Of a DNA stretch of 64,000 nt, positions 25,994-34,971 are shown piece by piece (the first letter of the stretch is position 1; every line of letters begins with the position of its first letter). The position numbers and the translations under genes are program-made. This stretch comes from Saprospiraceae bacterium (GTDB lineage: Bacteria; Bacteroidota; Bacteroidia; Chitinophagales; Saprospiraceae). Where the stretch lies: positions 1-64,000 of the forward strand of contig JABWBR010000056.1 of the NCBI GenBank assembly GCA_013360405.1. Direction: 5' to 3'. A model generated the notes under the pieces. The model was not told where the DNA came from and did no database searches. It was given only the letters and a program-made list of their open reading frames with translations.

Positions 25994-28993
25994 ATGAAGC
26001 TTAAAGTCAACTACTTATCGAAATGGTTGCTTGTCGTACTAGCTGTCGGCTTGTGCCAGTTTGCCATAGCGCAACGCACAATTACCGGCAAAGTCACGGA
26101 CGAGTCAACCAAAGAACCGTTGATCGGTGCGAACATTCTCGTTGTTGGAACTTCGACGGGAACGATCACCGATTTTGACGGCAGTTATTCACTCACACTT
26201 CCCTCTGGCGCCGCCGAGTTGGAATTCTCTTACACGGGATACACCAGCAAGCGCGTAGCCATTGGAACTGCCAGCGTAATGGACGTTACGCTGTCTGCCG
26301 GCGAAGTGCTGGAAGAAGTTGTCGTGGTGGGCTACGGCACGCAGAAGGCTAAAGAAGTCACCAGTGCCGTCACCAGCGTGAAGGCGGAGGATTTCAACGC
26401 CGGCAACGTGAACAGTCCCGCGCAACTCATCCAGGGTAAAGTGGCCGGCTTATCGATCTCGAAAGTGGGTAGCGACCCCAACGGCGGTTCGCAAATTCGC
26501 TTGCGCGGTCTTTCTACGCTTGGCGCCAACACCTCGCCGCTCGTAGTAATCGATGGCGTCATCGGCGCTACGATTGAATCCGTAGACCCCAACGACATCG
26601 CGTCGATCGACGTGTTGAAGGACGGTTCTGCAGCAGCTATCTATGGTTCGCGGGCTTCTTCTGGCGTGATCCTGATCACGACCAAGAAGGGCGCCAAAGG
26701 CGCAACCAAGGTAGAGTACAACGGCTATGGCTCCACAGAGTCTATTTCCAGGCAGGTGCAAACCATGTCGCCTTCTGAATTCGCAGCCACTCGCCCACAG
26801 AGCGATCGCGGCTTTGAAACTGACTGGGTGGATGAAGTAACCCGTAACGCTATGTCGCACGTGCACAACCTTTCGTTGTCGGGCGGCATCGGCGCTACGT
26901 CTTACCGTGCGTCGCTCAACTACCGCAACATCCAGGGTATTGCTTTGAACAGCGACTTTTCGCAACTCAACGGCCGTTTGAACCTGGTACAGAAAGCGTT
27001 TGACGATCGTCTTACTTTCGACATCAGCCTCGCTGCTACCGACCGCGACGCCAGCTACGGCTTCTACGAATCGCTTCGTTATGCCGTACTGTACAACCCG
27101 ACGGCGCCGGTAAACGCTTTGGATCCGACCTCCGCTTTAGGCGTCCGTTACGGCGGCTACTACCAGGAGGAGAACTTCGACTACTTCAACCCGGTAGCTA
27201 TCGCTAATCAGGGCGTGAACGAAGGTTCTACCAAAGACCTCCTGTTGAGCGGTCGTGCCACCTACGAATTGCTCGACGGCCTCACGGCATCAGCTTTCTA
27301 TTCGCAATTGCGCGAAAGCGAGTTGTACGGCCAGTACTACGAAAAAACCGCCTACTTCCGCGGTATCGGTCGCAACGGCCGCGCCAACAGAAGCACGGTT
27401 GACCGTTTGACTTCGCTGTTCGAACTCACGGGTAACTTTACCCGCCAGTTTGGCAACCTCGGCCTTAACATTCTGGCAGGTTATTCTTATCAGGACATCG
27501 ACGAGTCGAGCTTTAATACGGATGCCGGTAACTTCATCTCTGACGACCTCGGCTACAACCGTATCAACTATGCACTCGAATACCAGCGCGGCTTGGCAAG
27601 CGTCAACACCTTCCGCTCGGCTTACAAGGTGATCGGCTTTTTCGGCCGTGTAAACCTCAACATCGACGACACCTACTACCTGATGGCATCATTGCGCCGG
27701 GAAGGTTCCACGCGTTTTGGCGAAAACAACAAATGGGGCTTGTTCCCTGCTGTGAGCGCCGGCGTAACGCTGAGCAACCTCTTCGACATCAGCTCGCTAG
27801 ACAACCTGAAGTTGCGCGTAGGCTACGGCGAAACGGGTGCTTTGCCTCCGTTTAACGGTATCTCGAAACTCCGCTTCGAGCGCTCGGGCAACTTCTTCTA
27901 CAACGGCAACTTTATCCCCGCTTTCGGCCCCACGCAGAACGCCAACCCCGATCTGAAATGGGAAACCAAAGGCGAATTTAACGCAGGCCTCGACTTTGCA
28001 TTCCTCGATTATAAGCTGACGGGTAGCCTCGACTACTACGTGCGCAACACCCGCGACCTGATCTACCCGATCAACGTGCCTGTTCCGCCAAACCTCGCTT
28101 CTACTACCTGGGCCAACCTCGAAGACGTTGTGCTCCGCAATAGCGGTTTTGAAGCCAGCCTCGGCTATAATGTGACGGGCAGCGGCTTTACATGGGAACC
28201 GCGCCTGGTGTTTGCCACCTACAAGACGGTACTCGACACGGTTGACGCTACAGACGCCAAGTTCAAGTTCTTCACCAACTCCGGTGTGAATTTTGAACCT
28301 TCGACTTCTCCCGGCGCTCCCGGTTTGAACAACAACCCGACCGTAGCTATCATCGCAGGTGAAGAGCTGGGTCAGCTCTGGGGTTATAAGTACCTCGGCG
28401 TAGGCGACGACGGCAAGTTCATCTTCGAAGACCTGGACGGCGACGGCCAGATTACTTCTGAAGACCAGGCTGTTATCGGCAGCGCGCTGCCCAAGTTCTC
28501 GCTTGGTTTGAACAACACCTTCCGCTTCGGCAAACTCGACGTCAACCTCTTCATTCGCGGCGACTTCGGCCACGAACTGATGAACATGTACCGCGTATTC
28601 TACGAACCGCTGGGTACGGGTTCTCGCGAAATCGAAAATATCGTGAAAACCAAGTACTTCGACGAAAACCTGAAGGCCAACCCGCAGGTGTCGAGCCACT
28701 ACGTAGAAAAAGCAGACTATGTGGCATTGGATAACGCTACGGTAGGTTATACCTTCGACCTGGGCAGCGGCAGCAAGATCAACAGACTGCGCGTTTACTT
28801 GTCGGGTCAGAACCTGTTCTACATCACCGGCTATTCGGGCGTTGACCCCTCACCGCGTTATGCAGACCCGGGCGAAACCGACAACGGCGGCGATACGCCT
28901 TCCGGCAACAACGTATTGGCTCCCGGTTTGGACCGTCGTAACATCTATTTCCTGACCCGCACCTTCACGCTCGGCGTGAACCTCGGGTTCTAA
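25994..28993 (+). CDS. SusC/RagA family TonB-linked outer membrane receptor
   Basis: TonB-dependent outer-membrane transporter of 999 residues. Signal peptide ending at AIAQ, a carboxypeptidase-like (CNA-B type) N-terminal domain (ITGKVTDESTKEPLIGANIL), the SusC TonB box LEEVVVVGYGTQKAKEVT, a plug with PLVVIDGVIGA and DVLKDGSAAAIYGSRASSGV, then the beta-barrel ending TFTLGVNLGF. It is paired with the SusD gene 61 bp downstream. The ligand is unknown; no glycoside hydrolase is next to this pair, only CRTAC1-like proteins, so a peptide, glycoprotein or other polymer is as likely as a glycan. Confidence 0.95.
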   Translation: MKLKVNYLSKWLLVVLAVGLCQFAIAQRTITGKVTDESTKEPLIGANILVVGTSTGTITDFDGSYSLTLPSGAAELEFSYTGYTSKRVAIGTASVMDVTLSAGEVLEEVVVVGYGTQKAKEVTSAVTSVKAEDFNAGNVNSPAQLIQGKVAGLSISKVGSDPNGGSQIRLRGLSTLGANTSPLVVIDGVIGATIESVDPNDIASIDVLKDGSAAAIYGSRASSGVILITTKKGAKGATKVEYNGYGSTESISRQVQTMSPSEFAATRPQSDRGFETDWVDEVTRNAMSHVHNLSLSGGIGATSYRASLNYRNIQGIALNSDFSQLNGRLNLVQKAFDDRLTFDISLAATDRDASYGFYESLRYAVLYNPTAPVNALDPTSALGVRYGGYYQEENFDYFNPVAIANQGVNEGSTKDLLLSGRATYELLDGLTASAFYSQLRESELYGQYYEKTAYFRGIGRNGRANRSTVDRLTSLFELTGNFTRQFGNLGLNILAGYSYQDIDESSFNTDAGNFISDDLGYNRINYALEYQRGLASVNTFRSAYKVIGFFGRVNLNIDDTYYLMASLRREGSTRFGENNKWGLFPAVSAGVTLSNLFDISSLDNLKLRVGYGETGALPPFNGISKLRFERSGNFFYNGNFIPAFGPTQNANPDLKWETKGEFNAGLDFAFLDYKLTGSLDYYVRNTRDLIYPINVPVPPNLASTTWANLEDVVLRNSGFEASLGYNVTGSGFTWEPRLVFATYKTVLDTVDATDAKFKFFTNSGVNFEPSTSPGAPGLNNNPTVAIIAGEELGQLWGYKYLGVGDDGKFIFEDLDGDGQITSEDQAVIGSALPKFSLGLNNTFRFGKLDVNLFIRGDFGHELMNMYRVFYEPLGTGSREIENIVKTKYFDENLKANPQVSSHYVEKADYVALDNATVGYTFDLGSGSKINRLRVYLSGQNLFYITGYSGVDPSPRYADPGETDNGGDTPSGNNVLAPGLDRRNIYFLTRTFTLGVNLGF

Positions 28994-28998
28994 TTTTT

Positions 28999-29030
28999 GT
29001 TTGGATGATTAATTCCAAACCTTATTTTTA
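28999..29030 (+). terminator. Weak stem-loop between susC and susD
   Basis: A 7-bp stem (GTTTGGA / TCCAAAC) followed by CTTATTTTTA. It may lower readthrough into susD, set the ratio of the two proteins, or mark an RNA end. The stem is AT-rich, so this is tentative. Confidence 0.4.
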
Positions 29031-29054
29031 ATCAATCATAAAAATTGATCAAAT

Positions 29055-30623
29055 ATGCTACGCAACTGGTTTATAAAGGGGAAAGGGCTCATCCTGGGCC
29101 TCGTACTCGTCTTCGCTTTCAACCAGTCCTGCACCGACCTGGAGGAACAGTACTTCAGCGAATTGACTGAAGACAACTTCCCCACGACGGAAGAGCAGTT
29201 TATCGCGGCACTTGGCGCAACCTACACCAGCTTGTATGGGTGGGCCAACCACAACTCGATCTTTTCTCTTCAGGAAGTATCTTCTGATGAGATCATGATC
29301 CCGCAACGCGGTAACGACTGGTTTGACGGCGGTCAATGGCTGCGCGTAAACCGCCACGAACCCAACAAAAATGAGGAGGCTGTCAATAACGGTTGGAACT
29401 ACCTCTACGGCGGCGTTAACAACTGCAACCGCGTAATCGACTTGTTTACCAACCTCGTAACTGAAGGCAAAGTGCCCGCCGATCAGGCTGCCGGCTTTAT
29501 CGCCGAGGTAAAAGTATTGCGCGCCTTGTTCTACTACTGGCTGCTGGATGCATACGGCAACGTGCCTATCGTGACCAGCTTCGCAACGGCTGAAGCAAAT
29601 CCGCCAAACAAAACCCGCGCAGAAGTATATGCTTTCATCGACGGAGAATTGGAAGCCAACGTGCCGCTTCTTGAAAAGAAGAAAGACGGTTCAACCTATG
29701 CCCGTATGAACTACTATGCAGGCAAGGCCCTCCAGGCTAAGTTGTACCTCAACGCAGGCGTTTACAAAGGTTCTCCCGAATGGGCGAAAGCCATTGCCGC
29801 TTGCGACGAAGTTATCAACTCCGGCGCTTACAGTCTCGAAAGCGACTACTTCAATAACTTCAATACGAAGAACGACGGCTCTAACGAAAATATCTTCGTT
29901 ATTCCTTACGATGAAATCAACGCACAGGGCTTCAACCTGGCACAAATGACGCTACACTACCAGAGCCAGTTTACCTACAACCTGCAGCAACAGCCCTGGA
30001 ACGGCTACTGTACGGAACAGGAATTTTACAATTCTTATGCCGACAATGACAAGCGCAAAGGCGTGTACGGCAATAGCTCTATTCGCGGTAACTTCCTGGC
30101 AGGCCCGCAGTTTGGATCAGATGGAGTACGCCTCACCGACTCTTCGGCTGAAGCCGCCGACCCCGACGGTCCTGAAGTCACGTTTACGCCCGAAGTGAAT
30201 GCACTCGAGCCCAACGCACTTCGCCAGGCCGGCGCTCGCGTAGGTAAATTCGAATACGCCAAAGGCGCTACGCCCAACCTGAGCAACGACTTCCCGATCT
30301 TCCGCTATAGTGACGTGCTGCTGATGAAAGCAGAGGCGCAGTGGCAACAGGGAGATGCTGCCGGTTCACTGGCTTTGGTTAACCAGGTTCGCGCCCGTGC
30401 AGGCGTGGCTGCTTTGGCCGCACTGACGCCGGAAGACCTGTTGGCAGAACGCGGACGCGAATTCTTCTACGAAGGCTGGCGCCGCCAGGACCTCATCCGC
30501 TTCGGCAAATTCGACGATCCCTGGATTTTCAAACCGGCTTCGGACCCCTGCAAAGCGCTGTTCCCGATCCCGGCCAACCAGATCGCCGCTAACCCGAATC
30601 TGGCGCAGAACCCGTGCTATTAA
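29055..30623 (+). CDS. SusD/RagB family surface lipoprotein
   Basis: Ligand-binding lid of the SusC transporter. A lipoprotein signal with lipobox near Cys26 (FAFNQSC), an N-terminal helical TPR-like region (SLYGWANHNSIFSLQEVSSD), and the usual SusD C-terminus (FRYSDVLLMKAEAQWQQGDA, then VNQVRARAGV, EFFYEGWRRQDLIRFGKF and ending ALFPIPANQIAANPNLAQNP). 522 residues is normal. Terminated by the hairpin at 30670. Confidence 0.95.
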   Translation: MLRNWFIKGKGLILGLVLVFAFNQSCTDLEEQYFSELTEDNFPTTEEQFIAALGATYTSLYGWANHNSIFSLQEVSSDEIMIPQRGNDWFDGGQWLRVNRHEPNKNEEAVNNGWNYLYGGVNNCNRVIDLFTNLVTEGKVPADQAAGFIAEVKVLRALFYYWLLDAYGNVPIVTSFATAEANPPNKTRAEVYAFIDGELEANVPLLEKKKDGSTYARMNYYAGKALQAKLYLNAGVYKGSPEWAKAIAACDEVINSGAYSLESDYFNNFNTKNDGSNENIFVIPYDEINAQGFNLAQMTLHYQSQFTYNLQQQPWNGYCTEQEFYNSYADNDKRKGVYGNSSIRGNFLAGPQFGSDGVRLTDSSAEAADPDGPEVTFTPEVNALEPNALRQAGARVGKFEYAKGATPNLSNDFPIFRYSDVLLMKAEAQWQQGDAAGSLALVNQVRARAGVAALAALTPEDLLAERGREFFYEGWRRQDLIRFGKFDDPWIFKPASDPCKALFPIPANQIAANPNLAQNPCY

Positions 30624-30669
30624 TTTTCAATAGCATGAGACTACTTAGGTCTCTGTAATTTTTAATATA

Positions 30670-30710
30670 GAAGCAAGTGGTCATTTATTGATCACTTGCT
30701 TCTTATCTTT
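30670..30710 (+). terminator. Terminator after susD
   Basis: Perfect 10-bp stem GAAGCAAGTG / CACTTGCTTC (30670-30679, 30693-30702) followed by TTATCTTT. The T run is broken, so partial readthrough to the CRTAC1-like gene 28 bp further on is possible. Confidence 0.7.
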
Positions 30711-30737
30711 GAGCGCGATTCTCTTACTCAATTGCTG

Positions 30738-33700
30738 ATGAAAGGATTTGGCTATTTCATATCCGCTTTTGCTTTTTGGGGAATGGTTTTTTCCTGCCAA
30801 TCCAAAAAGGACGCGCCCTTTGTGGATCAAACCCGCACCTTGTTTACCGCTTTGCCGGCATCTTATACAGGTATCGATTTTGTCAACCAACTCACCTACA
30901 CCGAGTCATTTAATGCCTACACCTATCGCAATTTTTACAACGGCGGCGGCGTGGGCCTCGGCGATATCAATAACGACGGACTGATTGACCTTTTCTTTTG
31001 CGGAAATATGGTCAGCAACCGCCTTTACCTCAATAAGGGCAATTTTAAATTTGAAGATATTACCGAAAAAGCCGGCCTGAGCAGCAAAGACGTGTGGTCT
31101 TCCGGCGTTAGCTTTGCCGATATCAACGGCGACGGCCTGCTCGATATCTATGTGTGCAAATCGGGCGCTCCCGGCGGCAAAAAACGCTACAACGAGCTGT
31201 TTATCAATAACGGCAACCTGACCTTCACCGAAAAAGCCCAGGATTACGGCATTGCAGACGTGGGCCTCTCTACCCATGCCGCCTTTTTTGATTACGACCG
31301 CGACGGCGACCTCGACTGTTATTTGCTCAACAATTCTATCCGCAACGTTGGCGGTTACGATCTCATCAAAGACCAGCGCGAGATACGGGATACCCTCGGC
31401 GGCAATAAACTATATCGCAACGACGGCGATCGCTTTACCGACGCGAGCGAACAGGCAGGCATCTACGGCAGCGCCATCGGCTTCGGTCTCGGCGTTACCA
31501 TCGGCGACGTCAACCGCGACGGGTGGCCCGATATCTATGTGTCTAACGACTTCTTCGAACGCGACTACCTTTACCTCAATAATAAAAACGGCGCCTTCAC
31601 GGAATCCCTCGAGGAATGTATGCGCGAGATCAGCATGGGATCTATGGGCGCCGACATGGCCGACATCAACAACGACGGCTGGCCCGAGGTGTTCGTCACC
31701 GATATGCTGCCGGAAGATGAAGCCCGTTTGAAGACAAAAACCGTTTTTGACAACTGGAACAAATACCAGCTCAACCTGCGGCAGGGCTACTACCAGCAGT
31801 TTACCCGCAACGTACTCCAACTCAACAACGGCAACGGCAGCTTCAGCGAAATCAGCCGCCTCGCCGGCGTTTGCGCTACCGATTGGAGCTGGGGCGCCCT
31901 CATTATGGACGTCAACAACGACGGCTATAAGGATATTTTTGTAGCCAACGGCATTTACAAAGACCTCACCGACCAGGACTACATCAATTTTTACTCCGAC
32001 CCCAATACCATCAGAGCAATTCTCAAAAAAGAAAATAATGTCATCACCCGGCTTATCGATTCGATACCCTCACAGGCCATCCCCAATTACCTGTTTATCA
32101 ACAATGGCCTTCCCGAAGAAGCGGCTCTGGCCTCTTACGAAGGCCTTACCTTTACCAACCAGGCCTCGGCATTGGGCGTCGGCGAGCCCGGCTTTTCCAA
32201 CGGATCGGCCTACGGCGACCTCGACAACGACGGCGACCTCGACCTGGTGGTGAATAATGTGAATATGGCGCCCTTTGTGTACCGGAATAATGCCGACACC
32301 CTGCTAAAAGACGCGCGTTTTCTCATCGTTACGCTGGAAGGGGAGGGTAAAAACCGGTTTGCTATCGGCGCACAGGTATCCATTTTACACAAAGGAAAAA
32401 AATACTACCAGGAACTCAACCCCATGCGCGGTTTCGAGTCCTGTGTGGATCCCCGCCTGCATTTCGGATTGGGCGGTATCAGCACCGTGGACACGCTTAT
32501 CGTAGACTGGCCCGATGGCAGGCAAAGTCAGTTGACAAAAGTTCCGACCAATCAGGTAATCAAATTATCCCAGAAGGACGCTTTACCCAAACCACCTGCC
32601 AAACCGGCCGCAAAGCCGCTAATGCGCCCTGAGCAGGTACCTGGCTTGAATTTTGTCCATACCGAAAACGTCTTCAACGATTTTGACCGCGACAGGCTCG
32701 TCTACCATATGCTGTCGAAAGAAGGCCCCAAAATGGCCAAAGGCGACGTAAACGGCGACGGCCTGGAAGATCTGTACGCGGGAGGAGCCAAAGACCAGTC
32801 CGGGCAGTTATTCCTGCAAACCGCAGCGGGCGGATTCAAAACCTCCAGTCAGCCTGCCTTTGAAAAAGACAAAATATCAGAAGATATCGGCAGCCTGTTT
32901 TTTGACGCCGACGGCGACGGCGATCTGGACTTATACGTTTGCAGCGGAGGCAACGAATTTCCGACGAGTTCAACCGCCTTGCTCGACCGCCTGTATATCA
33001 ACGACGGGCGGGGCCGGTTTACCCGCGACCCTCAAACCTTGCCTTCCGTGGCCCGTTTTGAAAGTAGCTCCTGTGTGGCGGCCGCCGATGTAGACAGCGA
33101 TGGCGACCTGGATCTTTTTATAGGCGTGCGTTTGCTACCTTTTTACTATGGCGTGCTGCCTGATAGTTACCTTTTGCTCAACGACGGCAAAGGGAAATTC
33201 ACCGACGCCGGCGCCCAACTCGCTCCCGGCTTTGCCAAGATAGGCATGGTCACCGATGCCGCCTGGCTCGACATCGACGCCGACAAAGATATGGACCTCG
33301 TCGTGGTGGGCGAATGGATGCCCGTAAAAGTCTTCCGCAACGACGGCGGCAAACTCACCGACATTACTGCGGCGGCGGGTTTGGACAAAAGCAACGGCTT
33401 CTGGAATGTGCTACGAGCCGGCGACCTCGACGGCGATGGCGACATTGATCTGGTAGCCGGCAATTACGGCCTCAATGCCCGGATCAAAGCCGCTGCCGAC
33501 AAACCGCTGTCGATGTACATCAACGATTTTGACGGGAACAGTTCGGTAGACCATATCTTATGCGCTTACAACGGCGATAAATCGTACCCGCTCGTACTGC
33601 GCCACGACCTGGTCGCGCAGCTTCCCGCTTTAAAAAAGAAATACCTCAAATACGCCAGCTACAAAGAACAAACAGTTGAAGACATCTTCCCAAAGGACTT

Positions 33701-34097
33701 GCTGGCCAATTCCGTTAAACTGGAAGCCTTCCAGTTGCAGAGTTGCCTGCTGATCAACGACGGCAAGGGGAAGTTTGCGATAAAACCCCTCCCGGCAAAA
33801 GCCCAATTTGCACCCGTGTATGCCATTGCACTGGAAGATGTAAATCGCGATGGCAAAACGGATATACTGTTGGGTGGAAATTTTTACCATGCCAAACCCG
33901 AATTGGGCATTTACGATGCCTCCTATGGGCTTTTGCTAACGGGTGACGGCAAGGGAGCGTTTAAGGATTTGCCCGCCACTTCCAGCGGCTTTTTTGTAAA
34001 AGGTGAAATACGAAGTATGCAAACTATTTCTTCCCGAAACAAAAAACGGGTTGTCGTAGCCCGCAATAACGCGCCATTGGAGGTGTGGGGGTATTGA
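30738..34097 (+). CDS. CRTAC1-like lipoprotein with FG-GAP/VCBS repeats and ASPIC/UnbV domain (copy 1)
   Basis: A 1,119-residue predicted surface lipoprotein. The lipobox is MVFSC near Cys20. Two beta-propeller regions made of FG-GAP/VCBS repeats carry many calcium-binding-like loops (DINNDGLID, DINGDGLLD, DYDRDGDLD, DVNRDGWPD, DLDNDGDLD). An ASPIC/UnbV domain lies between them near residues 530-610 (LNPMRGFESCVDPRLHFGLG, then VDTLIVDWPDGRQ). The ATG at 30738 is used; the longer frame begins with TTG inside the terminator. It lies directly downstream of a SusC/SusD pair, so a role as an extra binding or processing component of that transporter is inferred. Biochemical function is unknown. Confidence 0.9.
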   Translation: MKGFGYFISAFAFWGMVFSCQSKKDAPFVDQTRTLFTALPASYTGIDFVNQLTYTESFNAYTYRNFYNGGGVGLGDINNDGLIDLFFCGNMVSNRLYLNKGNFKFEDITEKAGLSSKDVWSSGVSFADINGDGLLDIYVCKSGAPGGKKRYNELFINNGNLTFTEKAQDYGIADVGLSTHAAFFDYDRDGDLDCYLLNNSIRNVGGYDLIKDQREIRDTLGGNKLYRNDGDRFTDASEQAGIYGSAIGFGLGVTIGDVNRDGWPDIYVSNDFFERDYLYLNNKNGAFTESLEECMREISMGSMGADMADINNDGWPEVFVTDMLPEDEARLKTKTVFDNWNKYQLNLRQGYYQQFTRNVLQLNNGNGSFSEISRLAGVCATDWSWGALIMDVNNDGYKDIFVANGIYKDLTDQDYINFYSDPNTIRAILKKENNVITRLIDSIPSQAIPNYLFINNGLPEEAALASYEGLTFTNQASALGVGEPGFSNGSAYGDLDNDGDLDLVVNNVNMAPFVYRNNADTLLKDARFLIVTLEGEGKNRFAIGAQVSILHKGKKYYQELNPMRGFESCVDPRLHFGLGGISTVDTLIVDWPDGRQSQLTKVPTNQVIKLSQKDALPKPPAKPAAKPLMRPEQVPGLNFVHTENVFNDFDRDRLVYHMLSKEGPKMAKGDVNGDGLEDLYAGGAKDQSGQLFLQTAAGGFKTSSQPAFEKDKISEDIGSLFFDADGDGDLDLYVCSGGNEFPTSSTALLDRLYINDGRGRFTRDPQTLPSVARFESSSCVAAADVDSDGDLDLFIGVRLLPFYYGVLPDSYLLLNDGKGKFTDAGAQLAPGFAKIGMVTDAAWLDIDADKDMDLVVVGEWMPVKVFRNDGGKLTDITAAAGLDKSNGFWNVLRAGDLDGDGDIDLVAGNYGLNARIKAAADKPLSMYINDFDGNSSVDHILCAYNGDKSYPLVLRHDLVAQLPALKKKYLKYASYKEQTVEDIFPKDLLANSVKLEAFQLQSCLLINDGKGKFAIKPLPAKAQFAPVYAIALEDVNRDGKTDILLGGNFYHAKPELGIYDASYGLLLTGDGKGAFKDLPATSSGFFVKGEIRSMQTISSRNKKRVVVARNNAPLEVWGY

Positions 34098-34100
34098 AAG

Positions 34101-34153
34101 GACTATTGGACTATTGGACTTTTGGCGCTAATAGTCTAACAGTCCTATAGTCA
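34101..34153. repeat. Imperfect hairpin of ACTATTGG / AATAGTC repeats
   Basis: Two direct copies of GGACTATT are followed after a short loop by AATAGTC and TATAGTC in the opposite sense, so the RNA could fold just after the CRTAC1 stop codon. It immediately precedes the MITE-like element. Confidence 0.5.
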
Positions 34154-34155
34154 AA

Positions 34156-34355
34156 TACTACTTTGTCACTTTAATATTTTGCATAAAATTTGTGTGCATA
34201 TTTCGCTCCGCTGGAGCTATAATGCACTTTGTTCTTGAATCTTCTACCCATATTTGCGCCCCGCTGGGGCTTTTTAGAACTGGCAATAAAAAGATCCCAT
34301 AAGCTCCAGCGGAGCGTAATATGCCGTATGCCTGATTTAAAGTGACAAAGTAGTA
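34156..34355. mobile_element. MITE-like palindromic element, copy 1 (200 bp)
   Basis: Bounded by perfect 19-bp terminal inverted repeats, TACTACTTTGTCACTTTAA at 34156-34174 and its complement at 34337-34355. The interior has no ORF and folds back on itself: CGCTCCGCTGGAGCT pairs with AGCTCCAGCGGAGCG, and a CGCCCCGCTGGGGC hairpin lies between. A second copy with the same ends is at 50291-50522. It must be moved, if at all, by an enzyme encoded elsewhere. No certain target-site duplication is seen here. Confidence 0.85.
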
Positions 34356-34380
34356 CTAAAAGTCTGACAAAGAAAAAACA

Positions 34381-34956
34381 ATGAGAATAACTCTGTTACT
34401 ACTACTAACAATGATGGCCTGCTGGTCGTGCGACCCGATGAGCAACTACAGGCGCCAGATGGCCAAAGAACTGGCCACGGGAGAGCGTCACGACAGCTTG
34501 TTTTTGGGCATATACCTGGGCATGCCCGCCAATGATTTTTATGGGCACTGCTGGCAGCTCAACAAGCAGGGACTCGTAAAAGAAGGCCCCCAGAATGCCT
34601 CGGTACAATACGCGCTGGGCGAACTCAAATCGCCGGGGAAAATGTATTTTTATCCCGACTTTCACGAAGACAAAATCCACAAAATGCGCCTCACCTTTTC
34701 GTACGATGCCTGGGCAATTTGGAACAAAGAGATGTACTCGGACAAACTAATTCAAGACCTCATTCGGATTTTCGAGCGGTGGTATGGAGGCAAATTCATG
34801 GAGATCAAAAGTAAAAAGGGGCACTCCGTATTCGTGCATATAGACGGCAACCGGCGAATTTCCCTTTGGATAAAAGACGACATGCTGGTAAGGGGCCTCA
34901 TCACGGATATGAGCATCGACCAGGGAGACAAGAAAAGCAACAGTGTACTCGACTAG
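34381..34956 (+). CDS. Small lipoprotein of unknown function
   Basis: A 191-residue protein with signal MRITLLLLLTMMACWSC and the lipobox cysteine at 17. I recognise no family. The mature part is soluble and mixed alpha/beta, with many charged residues and a short KSKKGHSVFVHIDGNRRISL segment. It lies 15 bp before the second CRTAC1-like gene and is probably in the same transcript. Confidence 0.8.
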   Translation: MRITLLLLLTMMACWSCDPMSNYRRQMAKELATGERHDSLFLGIYLGMPANDFYGHCWQLNKQGLVKEGPQNASVQYALGELKSPGKMYFYPDFHEDKIHKMRLTFSYDAWAIWNKEMYSDKLIQDLIRIFERWYGGKFMEIKSKKGHSVFVHIDGNRRISLWIKDDMLVRGLITDMSIDQGDKKSNSVLD

Positions 34957-34971
34957 CACAACAAAAAGGGA

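Noticed and set aside
26189-28699. Long reverse-strand ORFs inside the SusC and CRTAC1-like genes
   Set aside because: Shadows of GC-rich codon usage in real genes; they have no motifs and are covered by well-supported proteins.
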